Source: Lachnospiraceae bacterium V9D3004 (GTDB taxonomy: Bacteria > Bacillota > Clostridia > Lachnospirales > Lachnospiraceae). Taken from it: DNA of 64,000 bases. Below the pieces are notes generated by a model. That model ran no database searches. It was not told where the DNA came from and saw only the letters and a list, made by a program, of their open reading frames with translations. The position numbers and the translations under genes were made by a program. Position 1 is the first letter of the stretch; each line of letters opens with the position of its first letter. The DNA lies in the NCBI GenBank assembly GCA_000621985.1, contig JHWW01000011.1, positions 1-64,000 of the forward strand, written 5' to 3'. This document shows, piece after piece, positions 18,187 to 27,959 of the stretch.

Positions 18187-18198
18187 TGCTACAAAAAA

Positions 18199-18225
18199 TG
18201 CCGGGCAGCTTAAAGCCGCCCGGCA
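18199..18225 (-). terminator. Intrinsic terminator of the CBM9 gene
   Basis: On the minus strand TGCCGGGC and GCCCGGCA form the stem, followed by ATTTTTTG. It lies 33 bases past the stop at 18258. Confidence 0.85.
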
Positions 18226-18257
18226 CATATAATTCACTGTTATGTAACATATTAATT

Positions 18258-20039
18258 TTATTTATCTTCTGATTTCTCATTAGTTACAGGCTTATTGACT
18301 GTGATCTTGATAGAAGTGATAGTCACTTTACCGATCATACCGTTCCAGCTTGCTGCCTTGATCATAAGAGCCGTACTTGTTCCGTCACTCTTTCCTTTCT
18401 CATCCTCACGGGATTCAAGCGTCTGCTTGATAGTGAATTCATTGCTGTCATTCACTTCAAGACCGTTAGCCTTAGAGAAAGCTATCTGATCGGAAGTAGT
18501 AGCAGCATCATCACTGCTGAGTGTCTTATCAGGATTGTTACCGATGGTATCAACAAGCCAGATTCTGAAACCGGTATCCGATTCATCTTCATAAGTACCC
18601 TTGATCTCAACATCAACCGTATCACCCTTCTCAACCTTGAACTGATCAGGTATGAAGAAGATTACATTATTGGCTGTCTCACAGTTAACAATACCCTTCT
18701 CTGCATCAAAACTGCACCTTGTATTCATCTCACTGTAGTCATCCAAAGGAACGAACTTTCCGTCTTCAGTTACATAATTACCTGCTTCATCAGTCTTTCT
18801 GAACTGCTCCGGAAGAAGAAGCTCAATACTTTCTTCTGTATTAAGGTTAACTGTCTTCTCATCCTTTTCTGTCTTAATCATGAGCTGGCAGTCACCGAAT
18901 ACGGATGTGCTGTCATAAGGAATTGCAGCACCGCCCGGTACGTCTGCGAACAGATTCCATGTTCCTACTCTGTCTCCGCCCTTTGCATCATTGATCTGAA
19001 CTTCAACACCAACAAAACTCTTATTCTCAGGCTTATCCTTGAAAGGAATCGCAAACTCTGCTACATATCCCGTATCAGTCTTCTTGACCTTGGACTTGAT
19101 GGCATCACCATCCCAGTACTGCTTATCTGTAAGTTCACCGGCCTTAGAAGGATCTATAACCTGTCTGTACTGGAATTCATTATGCTTACCATACTCTTCT
19201 TTATAATTATGTTCATCAAAGAATATCTCAACGGAATCCTGTTTATAAGAAGCTTCGTTAGTTGTGTCTATCTCAGGATCTGTTGCAGTTACAATAACAT
19301 ACAGATACTTGTCTGTCCAAAGCATTGATGCTTTACCATTGGAAGTCTGAGCTGTTCCGTCAGCATCTGCTTTCCAGTATCCAATGCTAAGCTCATCAGC
19401 AAAATCCCATGCCTCTTCTCTATCTCCGTCTACATTAATATCTACGTATGTCTTATAGATCGTTGCATCCGGTGAAGGAACCGGTGTAGCGGTTGGCTTA
19501 GGAGTAGCTGTAGGCTTCTTGGTCGGTGTTGCCGTAGGCTTCTTGGTTGGATCCGGTGCCTTGGTTGTGGGAACTTCGGTAACTACCGGTGCCTGTGTAT
19601 TCTGTGTCGTTGTAGCTGTAGTAGCCTGTGCCGGTGCCTGTGATGCATTCGTCGTTGTTGTCTGATCATCTTTTTTTGCTACTTCGGCTACCTTTACAGT
19701 ACATGTAAGTTTTGTGATCTTACCCTTCAACTTATATTTTGCAGTCAGAGTAGTTTTACCTTTTGCAACGCCTGCAACTGTTGCAAATGCTGAATTACCC
19801 TTCTTGCTTGACTTGGTGATCTTAGCAACTTTTTTGCTCTTGATCGACCATGTTACTTTTGCTGCTTTCTTGCCATTCTTAACCTTAACGGTTACGGTCT
19901 CTCCGACATTCACGTTTGCCGACTTCTTGTCAATCTTAACCTTTGCCTTCTTGGCTGCTGTAGCAGGTGCCTGCGGAGCCATTGAGATCGTCATTGCGGC
20001 TGCAAGAGCGCATGCAATAATCTTCTTTGTCATCCTCAT
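18258..20039 (-). CDS. Secreted protein with Ig-like and CBM9-like carbohydrate-binding domains
   Basis: A protein of about 593 aa with signal peptide (KKIIACALAAAMTISMAPQA) and a BIG2-like Lys-rich domain (about 30-120). A Thr/Pro linker (120-190, repeats of KKPTATP) and a CBM9-like domain (about 195-400, with VDINVDGDREEAWDFA, DSVEIFFDEHN and FAIPFKD) follow. A further beta-rich domain lies at about 415-585. CBM9-type modules bind sugar chain ends and are common in xylan-degrading proteins, and no catalytic domain is seen. Start at ATG 20039 with AGGAGG 11 bases upstream. A role in xylan binding alongside GH115 is inference. Confidence 0.82.
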   Translation of the reverse strand: MRMTKKIIACALAAAMTISMAPQAPATAAKKAKVKIDKKSANVNVGETVTVKVKNGKKAAKVTWSIKSKKVAKITKSSKKGNSAFATVAGVAKGKTTLTAKYKLKGKITKLTCTVKVAEVAKKDDQTTTTNASQAPAQATTATTTQNTQAPVVTEVPTTKAPDPTKKPTATPTKKPTATPKPTATPVPSPDATIYKTYVDINVDGDREEAWDFADELSIGYWKADADGTAQTSNGKASMLWTDKYLYVIVTATDPEIDTTNEASYKQDSVEIFFDEHNYKEEYGKHNEFQYRQVIDPSKAGELTDKQYWDGDAIKSKVKKTDTGYVAEFAIPFKDKPENKSFVGVEVQINDAKGGDRVGTWNLFADVPGGAAIPYDSTSVFGDCQLMIKTEKDEKTVNLNTEESIELLLPEQFRKTDEAGNYVTEDGKFVPLDDYSEMNTRCSFDAEKGIVNCETANNVIFFIPDQFKVEKGDTVDVEIKGTYEDESDTGFRIWLVDTIGNNPDKTLSSDDAATTSDQIAFSKANGLEVNDSNEFTIKQTLESREDEKGKSDGTSTALMIKAASWNGMIGKVTITSIKITVNKPVTNEKSEDK

Positions 20040-20166
20040 AATAATATTTTCCTCCTGTTGAATTGAATATATTTTGTATGCCATCCTATATGATAACATA
20101 TTACTACCCGAATGAATATGACTATTAATATAAAAAATATTGATAATATTTGTAATATGACATGAA

Positions 20167-21849
20167 TCAATAGTGTCCCTGATCAACTCTTAATACGAAA
20201 TCAGCCTCTGCCATCGGTCTGTCGAATATGAATCCCTGAACAATATCGCAATCAACATCCCTCAGATATTCAAGCTGGTCTTTTGTCTCCACTCCTTCGG
20301 CAACCGTGCTCATTCCGAGTTCTCTCGCAATGGCTACGATGTGCTTGAACATGATCATATCTTTTTCTTTCTCCGGATATTCATCTTCAAGAGGAATAAA
20401 TGACTTGTCGATCTTAACAACATCAAGCCTCGTCTTTTTAAGCATATTAAGTGATGAATATCCTGTTCCGAAATCATCTATTGATGTGGATATTCCATAC
20501 GCATGCAGACCCTCTACAACGGACTGCATAATAGCATAATCCCTGAAATCTTCACTCTCCGTAAGTTCCACTTCGATATATCTGTGGTCTACCCTGTATT
20601 TGTCTATGATCTTCACTATGTCATCCACAAGATTCTCATTCTTAAGATGCTTTCTGGAAAAATTAACCGATATACGAGTTAACGGTCTGTTCTCAGATAT
20701 TGATTTTCTTAAGAATCTGCACACATGATCGAGCACATAAAAATCAAGCTTGCATATCGCGCCGTCTCGCTCGAGTATCGGAACAAATCTTGCCGGAGAC
20801 ACCACTTCTCCTTCATGGATCCATCTTACAAGTGCTTCGGCTCCGCACATTTTTTTGTCCTCAAGCTTAACCTTCGGCTGGTAATATACCACAAAATCTT
20901 CCTGTGCAAGAGCGATATTGAATCTTGCAACTACTTCCTTGTGATTCATTACTTCCTTGTATAACGAGCTTGTATAATAATCATATATTATATCTTTGTC
21001 CCTGGCAGACTGATAAGCGATATTCGTCCTAATCATAAAATCTCCCGGTGCAGTCAAACCCTTAAGGTCTGCTATTCCGACAGTTGAATCGAATGTGAAT
21101 TCCTCGATCTTATAATTATGCTGATGAACGATCTTGACATTCTGGATCAGTTCAAGGAATCTGTCCACATTCTCCATGCGTATGACCGCAACAAAATTAT
21201 CGCCGCCAATACGTGCCATCATCTCACTCTGACGAAGATATCCGTTCACTATCTCAGCGTATCTCCTGAGTACGATACTGCCCTGCTCGTAGTTGAACAC
21301 TTTATTAACATATTTAAAATTATGAACATTAAAATAGAAGCCCCAGTAATCGCCGATCATATCACGATCCCTGAGTTGCTCAATATATTCAAGAAAATGC
21401 TTCAGATTGGGAATTCCTGTTCCCATATCCGTTCTCTGAAGATGGCGCACCATATCTATGGATGCTGCCCTTCCGCACAGATTATGAATCTGTCTGCAAA
21501 AATAATCAAGCGAATAATTCTCGCTCCTGCTCCATCTGTAGTGATCGGCAGGAAATACCGAAACCACAGCAATTCCTTTCCCCATGGTCTTGTATGCGGT
21601 CTCAAAAAAGTCCTGTTCTTCCTGATCGACTTCCGGTCCGTACAGTGTACGGCTGTAACTGGTACCTTCCGGATTAAGATCCGAAGGCGGTTCAGACACC
21701 GAATATTCCACCGTTCTTATATGGAATTCGGAAGCTATCATATCAACTGCCCTGTGAATAAGCTGAAATGCCTGTTCTATGGAACTGACATTCTTATCCA
21801 TCATGTCAAAGAAGCCTTCAATATTATCGCTGGCAAATATGCTCCCCAT
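20167..21849 (-). CDS. c-di-GMP phosphodiesterase, EAL domain with degenerate GGDEF domain
   Basis: This 560-aa cytoplasmic protein has an N-terminal sensor-like region (1-120), a GGDEF-fold domain (about 130-290) and an EAL domain (about 300-555). The GGDEF signature reads [11 protein letters not shown], so the catalytic Glu is Asn and cyclase activity is unlikely. The EAL domain keeps [25 protein letters not shown] and TVAEGVET, so c-di-GMP hydrolysis is likely, perhaps regulated by GTP at the GGDEF fold. No transmembrane segment is seen. AAAGGATG precedes the ATG. Confidence 0.9.
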   Translation of the reverse strand: MGSIFASDNIEGFFDMMDKNVSSIEQAFQLIHRAVDMIASEFHIRTVEYSVSEPPSDLNPEGTSYSRTLYGPEVDQEEQDFFETAYKTMGKGIAVVSVFPADHYRWSRSENYSLDYFCRQIHNLCGRAASIDMVRHLQRTDMGTGIPNLKHFLEYIEQLRDRDMIGDYWGFYFNVHNFKYVNKVFNYEQGSIVLRRYAEIVNGYLRQSEMMARIGGDNFVAVIRMENVDRFLELIQNVKIVHQHNYKIEEFTFDSTVGIADLKGLTAPGDFMIRTNIAYQSARDKDIIYDYYTSSLYKEVMNHKEVVARFNIALAQEDFVVYYQPKVKLEDKKMCGAEALVRWIHEGEVVSPARFVPILERDGAICKLDFYVLDHVCRFLRKSISENRPLTRISVNFSRKHLKNENLVDDIVKIIDKYRVDHRYIEVELTESEDFRDYAIMQSVVEGLHAYGISTSIDDFGTGYSSLNMLKKTRLDVVKIDKSFIPLEDEYPEKEKDMIMFKHIVAIARELGMSTVAEGVETKDQLEYLRDVDCDIVQGFIFDRPMAEADFVLRVDQGHY

Positions 21850-22077
21850 AGTAACACATCCTTTGCTGCACTACCCCTATAGTTATTTTTTATCATAACA
21901 TACTTTATAAATAATTTCCACAAGTTTTATATTGTTATCATTCACAATTCCCCACGTCCTTAACCCATAGACCATCTGCTTCGCATATGTCGTGGCTATG
22001 CCGCTTATAAGTTTGACTACATACCGTAATATGTGATATTATAGCTGTAATCATATCTTCCAAGGAGGTTCATAATT

Positions 22078-22455
22078 ATGCAGTTAAACGAATCAGCGGA
22101 AAATTATCTTGAAACAATATTGATAATAGGAAAAAAGACACCTTACGTACGTTCCGTAGACGTGGCTAACGAACTTGGATTCAAAAAGTCCAGCGTAAGT
22201 ATCGCCATGAAGAATCTTCGTGAGAAAAACTACATTACCGTTGCAGATTCCGGCCATATATCCCTGACGGATTCGGGAAGGGAAATTGCCGAGATGATAT
22301 ATGAAAGGCATGAACTGTTATCCAAAGCGCTCATCAAGCTTGGAGTACCTGAAAAGACAGCTCTTGAGGATGCGTGCAAGATGGAGCACGACATAAGCAA
22401 AGAAAGCTTTGAAGCATTAAAAGGATTATTGGTAAAATTTTTGAAAGACGAGTAG
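22078..22455 (+). CDS. DtxR/MntR-family metal-dependent repressor
   Basis: This 125-aa protein has an N-terminal winged helix (SAENYLETILIIGKK, VRSVDVANELGFKKSSVSIAMKNL) and a dimerisation and metal-binding helical region (AEMIYERHELLSKALIKLGV, DACKMEHDIS with His, Glu and Cys ligands). There is no SH3-like third domain, so it is the short MntR-like type. AAGGAGG lies 9 bases before the ATG. It is followed by a potassium channel gene after 17 bases. The family senses Fe2+ or Mn2+; the GTTAG-N6-CTAAC palindromes at 43-59 kb are possible targets (inference). Confidence 0.9.
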   Translation: MQLNESAENYLETILIIGKKTPYVRSVDVANELGFKKSSVSIAMKNLREKNYITVADSGHISLTDSGREIAEMIYERHELLSKALIKLGVPEKTALEDACKMEHDISKESFEALKGLLVKFLKDE

Positions 22456-22471
22456 TCTAAAGGAGATCTTT

Positions 22472-23410
22472 TTGAAAAGAAAACTGTTCGATATACTTCA
22501 GATTGGCGATAAATCCAACTCTGCCAGCAGGCTGTTTGACATATTTATCGCCATTAATATTTTTGTCAATATATTTGCCACATTACTGATGACCTTCAGC
22601 GAGCTTGAAGGTTATTACGATACATTCAAGATCATTGAGATAGTTACTACTATCGTATTCGCTGTTGAATATGTACTCAGAATCTGGACAGCGGATTATC
22701 TGTATCCGCAATACAGCATAAAAAAAGCCCGTCTCAGGTTCCTTGTGTCGTACGACGGCATTGTCGATCTGTTCACGATCTTACCGGCATTCTTCCTGAC
22801 AGGCTTCATAGCATTTCGCATGTTGCGTGTAATACGAATATTCCACTTATTCAGAATAAATAAACAATATGATTCATTTAATGTGATAACGAATATTCTT
22901 GTTGAGAAAAAGAATCAGATATTCTCATCGATCTCGATCATATTCATATTGATGGTCGGAAGCAGCCTGTGTATGTACAGCGCCGAACACGAAGCCCAGC
23001 CGGAAGTATTCCGCAATGCTTTCAGCGGTCTGTGGTGGTCTGTAAGTACAGTCCTTACAGTCGGTTACGGCGACATCTATCCGGTAACCGTTCTCGGAAA
23101 ATGTATGGCAATTCTTATAGCATTCCTCGGCGTAGGCGCCGTTGCCATCCCCACAGGTATAATCAGTGCCGGATTCGTTGAACAATACACAATGAAAAAC
23201 AGAGATCCGGCAGGATATCAAATGCTCGACCTGAAAGATATTGTCGAAATACTCGTTGATGACAAGCTTACAGGAAAAACCGTAAAAGACATCCAGAAAA
23301 ATGAAGGACTCCTCGTATATCTTATTCTCAGAGACGGCTTATCGGTCGTTCCCAAAGAAAGACTTGTCACAAAACCGGGCGATATTATTATTGCAAAGAT
23401 TGATAAATAA
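22472..23410 (+). CDS. Voltage-gated-type potassium channel with C-terminal RCK-like segment
   Basis: This 312-aa membrane protein starts at TTG 22472 with AAAGGAG 7 bases upstream. It has S1-S4-like segments, including an Arg-rich stretch FRMLRVIRIFHLFRIN. The pore carries selectivity filter TVLTVGYGDIYPVT. The C-terminal cytosolic piece (LVTKPGDIIIAK) resembles a TrkA-C ligand-binding end. It probably conducts K+ across the cell membrane. It lies close behind the DtxR-type gene on the same strand. Confidence 0.88.
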   Translation: MKRKLFDILQIGDKSNSASRLFDIFIAINIFVNIFATLLMTFSELEGYYDTFKIIEIVTTIVFAVEYVLRIWTADYLYPQYSIKKARLRFLVSYDGIVDLFTILPAFFLTGFIAFRMLRVIRIFHLFRINKQYDSFNVITNILVEKKNQIFSSISIIFILMVGSSLCMYSAEHEAQPEVFRNAFSGLWWSVSTVLTVGYGDIYPVTVLGKCMAILIAFLGVGAVAIPTGIISAGFVEQYTMKNRDPAGYQMLDLKDIVEILVDDKLTGKTVKDIQKNEGLLVYLILRDGLSVVPKERLVTKPGDIIIAKIDK

Positions 23411-23430
23411 TAAAAAAACCTTCTGTAATC

Positions 23431-23859
23431 CTATTCCGTAACTTCTTCATCAAGCTCAAGTTCTGAAGTACAGTGAGGACATCTTGTTGCTTTGATAGAT
23501 ATCTCGCTCTGGCAGAACGGACACTTCTTGGTAGTCTTCTCTTCTTCCTTCTTTGGAATGATCTTGCTTGATGCAACATTCATCAGCTTGATAATAATGA
23601 ATATGACAAGTGCCATGATAAGGAAGCTTATGATCGCTGTAATGAACTTGCCGTAATACACTGTCGCGTCACCGTTAAGAACAAGACAATACTGATCAAA
23701 ATTCTTGCCTCCAAGCAGACCAAGCAGCGGATTGATGATATCATCCACAAGCGATGTTACGATCGTTGAAAATGCACCACCGATAATAATACCTACTGCC
23801 ATGTCAATGACATTACCTTTGCTGATAAAATCCTTGAACTCTTTTAAAAAGCTCTTCAT
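23431..23859 (-). CDS. mscL: Large-conductance mechanosensitive channel with C-terminal zinc ribbon
   Basis: This 142-aa protein has the MscL N-terminus (FLKEFKDFISKGNVIDMAVG, then TM1 with IIIGGAFSTIVTSLVDDIINP) and TM2 (about 75-100). It opens under membrane tension to release solutes. After residue 105 it carries CPFCQSEISIKATRCPHC, a zinc-ribbon of two CxxC pairs in place of the usual short tail. Start at ATG 23859 with GGAGG 9 bases upstream. It ends convergently with the potassium channel gene. Confidence 0.93.
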   Translation of the reverse strand: MKSFLKEFKDFISKGNVIDMAVGIIIGGAFSTIVTSLVDDIINPLLGLLGGKNFDQYCLVLNGDATVYYGKFITAIISFLIMALVIFIIIKLMNVASSKIIPKKEEEKTTKKCPFCQSEISIKATRCPHCTSELELDEEVTE

Positions 23860-23874
23860 ATGATCAACCTCCAC

Positions 23875-24507
23875 TTATATAATATTCAATGCCTCTTTTG
23901 CCAGGGCATCCGCAATATCATTATACTTGTTATTGGAATGACCTGCAACCTTTACAAACTTAATATCTATCAGTTTTTTCGCGTCATCATAATAATTCTT
24001 ATACGCGACAGTTCCCTCTTTGTTGGTCTTCCACGCTCCTGTACACCAGCTCTCGATCCCCTGATAATCATAATAAATGACAACGCTCTTACAGCCATTG
24101 TCAATAGCATACTGCATTGCGGCTTCGGCGCCTTTTATCTCACCTGCGACATTCCTCATAGATGCAAGATCCGGATCATTCATTTTCTTATTATACTTAA
24201 GTTCTTCATCACCTTGAAGGATCACCATTCCATATGAATATTCACCTGTAGCGGGATTATAACTTCCGTCCACATAAGCTTCTATGTCCTTTGTGGCAGT
24301 TCCATTAACCCGATCATCAGACTTTCCTATACGATCTTCAGCCGTTTCCGGTACATCTATTCCAATAAAAGCAAGAGCTTCCTCTTTTGTACGAAAGCTC
24401 TTATATATCGCCCCGGAAAATCCGTCCACCTGAGCCTTACACTCATCCCAAGTCATATATATTCCGGGTGTGAGACCCTTTTTTACCGCATAATATTTTA
24501 CTGCCAT
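23875..24507 (-). CDS. rnhA: Ribonuclease H with N-terminal viroplasmin-like domain
   Basis: This 210-aa protein has an N-terminal caulimovirus viroplasmin/RNase H1 hybrid-binding domain (residues 1-50, YYAVKKGLTPGIYMTWDECK and VDGFSGAIYKSF). The RNase H fold (about 75-208) has the catalytic set: Asp in AYVDGSYN, Glu in VAGEIKGAE, Asp in IYYDYQGIE and C-terminal Asp in YNDIADALAKEA, plus His in VAGHSNNKYND. It removes RNA from RNA-DNA hybrids. It is 15 bases upstream of mscL. Confidence 0.93.
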   Translation of the reverse strand: MAVKYYAVKKGLTPGIYMTWDECKAQVDGFSGAIYKSFRTKEEALAFIGIDVPETAEDRIGKSDDRVNGTATKDIEAYVDGSYNPATGEYSYGMVILQGDEELKYNKKMNDPDLASMRNVAGEIKGAEAAMQYAIDNGCKSVVIYYDYQGIESWCTGAWKTNKEGTVAYKNYYDDAKKLIDIKFVKVAGHSNNKYNDIADALAKEALNII

Positions 24508-24537
24508 ATATCTAAATATCCTGTTCGTATCATATTC

Positions 24538-26208
24538 TTAATCCAAAAAATATCTGTCCTTGCCATTCTCCTTGGCAATATACATCGCGTGATCTGCTTT
24601 CTCGATAATACCTGCCCTGTCTGTCTCTTCTCCGTCTGTTATATGGACGCCGATACTGCATGATACAACCGCTCTGGTTCCCATTCCGCGAAGGCCGATA
24701 CCCACATGCATATTCTCCATGTATTCGTCAAGTATATTTTTTATATTATCAATAGCCTTATCGTCAGTCATGAAAAATCCGAATTCGTCTCCGCCTATAC
24801 GCCCCACTTCACCTTCAATCACTCTTTCAAGTGAAAGCGCAACAAACCTGATAACCTGATCACCTACCCTGTGACCGTATCTTGTGTTAAAATCCCTGAA
24901 ATCATCTATATCAACAAAACCGACGGCGATACGTGTCTTATTCTCGTTAGCCTCTGTTAAGGCAGCATCAAGAAGCGACTCAAATGCCCTCTTATTATTA
25001 ATTCCGGTAAGTGCATCTGAATCAGCCAGTTCCACCAGATTCTTACGTATCTTCTCACCACTCAAATGATCTCTTTCCATAATAGTCAGCATGGCATCAA
25101 TCTGCTCGGATACATATCCAAGTTCATTCCTGCTATGGAAATCGACTCTGGCTGAATAATCACTGTTTTTCTGAAATCTTGTAAGCGTATCGACGATCTT
25201 GTTGATAGGCTTAACGATCTTTTTACTGAGGAAGAATTCCACAAGAGCCATCGTAAGCAGCACAGAGAACATTATAATTCCGACAAGCACCTTAAAGTCC
25301 TGCGTCGTATTTTTATAAAAACCGGAATCCATAACTACGAGAATATCCCAATTAGTACTTTTGATATCCGAATAGAATACTTTCCTCTCACTGCCGTCTT
25401 TTGTGTAATAGAATTCACCCGAGCCTGTATTATTGCTCTTCTCGCTATGCCACATCTCTTTCATTGTGTCATCATATACACTCTCGTCATAAGCATCTTC
25501 ATAATCTTTGACATCGGACAATGCTTTTCCGGCAGAGATTATCCGGTCATTTCCATCCAACAAAATTATCGTTCCGTGCTCACCCATAAGAGCCTGCGTG
25601 CGAAATCTGCTGAGATATTCGATAGCAAACTTTTCAACAATATATCCGATCAATTTGTTATTGGAAAATACTCCCCTGACAGCTTCAACGTATTTCTCGT
25701 CTTCATCATCATCGGTCTTCTGGCTCTTAATATCCGATATAAAGAAATCTCCGCCTTTGAAATCGTCTTCACTTTCTTCAGCATCGACATATCTGTCACG
25801 ATATTTGAATTCCGTTGATGATACAACAACATAATTCCTATCAATGATTGACAGACTCATAAGATAATCTTTTGAAGTCACCTGTTCCTGAAGAATATTG
25901 TCGAGATAACGAACATCCTTATGCCTTGAATTAAGGCTTGCCCACAACGCTTCTTTAACAACATCAAGCTGGGCGATGATATCCATATTCTCTTTTCGTG
26001 ACTCAAGAAAACTCTGTATACTCTGTATCTGATTCTCAGACAGCATGGTAATGTCATCATGCATTGCCTGTTCAATACGTTCGGAATTCTTATACACAAG
26101 CCATGTTCCGAACACAGCAACAGGCACAGTTGCAGACAAAAACAGTATAACAAATATTATATTGCGAATGCCGTTTTTTTGTTTCTGTTTTTTACTCTTG
26201 CCGCCCAT
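24538..26208 (-). CDS. Membrane diguanylate cyclase with Cache sensor, HAMP and GGDEF domains
   Basis: This 556-aa protein has an N-terminal TM helix (about 15-35), an extracellular dCache-type sensor (about 40-290), a second TM (about 300-320) and a HAMP linker (about 320-375, SKKIVKPINKIVDTL). An intact GGDEF domain follows (about 390-555, GRIGGDEFGFF, with RVGDQVIRFVA). It should make c-di-GMP in response to an external ligand, opposing the EAL protein at 20.2-21.8 kb. No RxxD inhibitory site was clearly found. AAGGAG precedes the ATG. Confidence 0.93.
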   Translation of the reverse strand: MGGKSKKQKQKNGIRNIIFVILFLSATVPVAVFGTWLVYKNSERIEQAMHDDITMLSENQIQSIQSFLESRKENMDIIAQLDVVKEALWASLNSRHKDVRYLDNILQEQVTSKDYLMSLSIIDRNYVVVSSTEFKYRDRYVDAEESEDDFKGGDFFISDIKSQKTDDDEDEKYVEAVRGVFSNNKLIGYIVEKFAIEYLSRFRTQALMGEHGTIILLDGNDRIISAGKALSDVKDYEDAYDESVYDDTMKEMWHSEKSNNTGSGEFYYTKDGSERKVFYSDIKSTNWDILVVMDSGFYKNTTQDFKVLVGIIMFSVLLTMALVEFFLSKKIVKPINKIVDTLTRFQKNSDYSARVDFHSRNELGYVSEQIDAMLTIMERDHLSGEKIRKNLVELADSDALTGINNKRAFESLLDAALTEANENKTRIAVGFVDIDDFRDFNTRYGHRVGDQVIRFVALSLERVIEGEVGRIGGDEFGFFMTDDKAIDNIKNILDEYMENMHVGIGLRGMGTRAVVSCSIGVHITDGEETDRAGIIEKADHAMYIAKENGKDRYFLD

Positions 26209-26322
26209 AACTAATCTCCTTACAAAATTATATACAGACCTTTATAATATTACCATAAAAAGACAATTTTGTAAAGCAATTAACCTCACCATGGGGCCAC
26301 GTTTAGTGTAAACCTCTTAACC

Positions 26323-27009
26323 TTAAGCTTCACACAGAAAACCTGCGTACGGAAATTTGTATAACATGACTTCTGTTCCGAACATATCGACTCTTTTGCC
26401 GCTTGCACTTCCATCAACGATCTCTTGTGCACCGGCAATTAGTTTTCCTATAAGATCAGGTTTAACGGGGAATGAACCGTGCATCGGATATATCTCATCA
26501 TATGTTCCGTCATATTCCGAAAGGTGCTTCAGACTTTCAATATATCTGTCTATATTCCTGTATTTACCAAACATGAATATATTGCCATCCTGAATTGTAT
26601 CACCACTGATCAATATCCTATTCTTTTCATCAAGTATAGCTATGCTTCCGGGCGTATGTCCGGGAATGTCAATGATCTTCAGAACTCTTCCGCCAAGATC
26701 TATAACATCATGCTCGCGTATCGGTATGAGCTTTCCCGTTCCTCCATGTCCCCTGTAATTCTCCTCTTCGTCAGGAGACATATAGAATTCGTCAAATGCG
26801 GCATTGCCGGCAATATGATCCGGATCTGCATGTGTGTATATCATTACAATAGGCAACTTCGTAAGTTCGCAAGCTATAGCTTTTGCATCAGATGTAGTCA
26901 TACCCGAATCTATCAGGGCTGCCCTTTCTTCTCCGCAGAGCAACAAAAAACGCACGTGACCGTCTTCTATCCTCCATGTATTGTTGTTAATCTGAATAAT
27001 ATCAGGCAT
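26323..27009 (-). CDS. MBL-fold metallohydrolase
   Basis: This 228-aa protein of the metallo-beta-lactamase fold has the metal-binding motif TYTHADPDHIAGN-like segment (THADPDH), a further ligand in GHTPGSIAIL, SGDTIQDG and a C-terminal MHGSFPV His. The family includes glyoxalase II-like and quinone-type hydrolases; the substrate is not predictable. ATG 27009 follows the DUF6120 stop directly, with CAGGAGG upstream, so it is translated in the padR operon. Confidence 0.85.
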   Translation of the reverse strand: MPDIIQINNNTWRIEDGHVRFLLLCGEERAALIDSGMTTSDAKAIACELTKLPIVMIYTHADPDHIAGNAAFDEFYMSPDEEENYRGHGGTGKLIPIREHDVIDLGGRVLKIIDIPGHTPGSIAILDEKNRILISGDTIQDGNIFMFGKYRNIDRYIESLKHLSEYDGTYDEIYPMHGSFPVKPDLIGKLIAGAQEIVDGSASGKRVDMFGTEVMLYKFPYAGFLCEA

Positions 27010-27399
27010 TCAATCCTCCTGTTCCGTATATATTATACTTTCTTCTCTTACTACTATTGAATCAATACACTGTCTATATGAATCATACAGCAATATGAAT
27101 TTGACACATGTTATTAAAAGTGCAAGAATTAATACAAGTACAGCCACTTTCCTTACAACACCCGAAAACCTTAACCTCTTAACCAGATAATCAATATCAA
27201 TATCGGTATAATATTCAGCAATTAATTCGGTAGGTTTTCCCATGATATCAACTATAGAATCGTAATCTATATTGGAATTATCATCGTTGATCTCAGTTAT
27301 TCGTTCCTTAATTCGTTGCAAAAAGCGCTTCTCATATTTTCCTTTAGCCGGAAGAAGTGTCTTTATCTCCTTAAAATATCTACTTGAATCTTTATTCAT
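27010..27399 (-). CDS. DUF6120-like membrane protein
   Basis: This 129-aa protein has a soluble helical N-terminal half (YFKEIKTLLPAKGKYEKRFL, PTELIAEYY) and one TM helix (about 88-108). The plan resembles DUF1700/DUF6120 proteins that are routinely paired with PadR regulators in Firmicutes. It overlaps the end of the PadR gene by 8 bases and abuts the MBL gene. Probably a membrane partner or anti-regulator of the PadR system, a role inferred from context. Confidence 0.75.
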   Translation of the reverse strand: MNKDSSRYFKEIKTLLPAKGKYEKRFLQRIKERITEINDDNSNIDYDSIVDIMGKPTELIAEYYTDIDIDYLVKRLRFSGVVRKVAVLVLILALLITCVKFILLYDSYRQCIDSIVVREESIIYTEQED

Positions 27400-27757
27400 T
27401 CAGCTCTTCCTCCTTAATCCCGGAATAATCATAATTCAGTATCTTATCAATAGATTCAGTTGTACTATGATATTCGTTATACAATTGTTCCAAACGTTCC
27501 TCTCCGGCCGGTTCTATATGATAATAAACTCTTATAAGCCTTTTGCCGACCTGCTTCTTGTAATCAGATATATAACCGTTATCTATCATCTTATAGAACG
27601 AAGGATACATAGACCCCTCAGGGAACGACAGATTATTATCGCTTATCTTCTTAATATACTGTGATATCTGGTATGCATAAGAATCACCGAGATTTTTAAG
27701 AATGTGTAGTACAAGCATCTCACATGAACCTGTTTTAAAACCATTTCTTGCAGCCAT
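27392..27757 (-). CDS. PadR-family transcriptional regulator
   Basis: This 121-aa repressor-type protein has a winged helix with EMLVLHILKNLGDSYAYQIS, SFPEGSMYPSFYKMIDNGYI and YYHIEPAGEERLEQL, then a short dimerisation helix. PadR proteins usually repress their own operon and nearby envelope or transporter genes. It is first in a three-gene operon with the DUF6120 and MBL genes, divergent from the frameshifted lipoprotein gene. AGGGAGGGG lies before the ATG. Confidence 0.9.
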   Translation of the reverse strand: MAARNGFKTGSCEMLVLHILKNLGDSYAYQISQYIKKISDNNLSFPEGSMYPSFYKMIDNGYISDYKKQVGKRLIRVYYHIEPAGEERLEQLYNEYHSTTESIDKILNYDYSGIKEEELNE

Positions 27758-27831
27758 AAGCCCCTCCCTTTACAATCTCTTTATATAACAAATAGAGGAT
27801 AATGTCAATGTGTAGTTTTTCTAAATAGTTG

Positions 27832-27860
27832 TTGACAAAGGTGCTAATGATTATTATAAT
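27832..27860 (+). promoter_or_regulatory. Sigma-70-type promoter upstream of the lipoprotein gene
   Basis: TTGACA (27832-27837) and TATAAT (27855-27860) are spaced by 17 bases, a consensus vegetative promoter about 100 bases before the lipoprotein start. Confidence 0.8.
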
Positions 27861-27959
27861 TGATTTCATAGTAATTGTATCTGATCAAACACATCATGGT
27901 GTTCTGATAATTCCATCCTCCATGGGAGACTACCTGAGCCGGAAGGAGATATGAAACAT

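Noticed and set aside
17900-18257. Purine or glycine riboswitch
   Set aside because: No conserved aptamer core could be traced; the region is repetitive hairpin DNA.
21118-21882. Plus-strand frame of 254 codons inside the EAL gene
   Set aside because: It is antisense to conserved GGDEF/EAL domain coding and has no ribosome site or recognisable domain.
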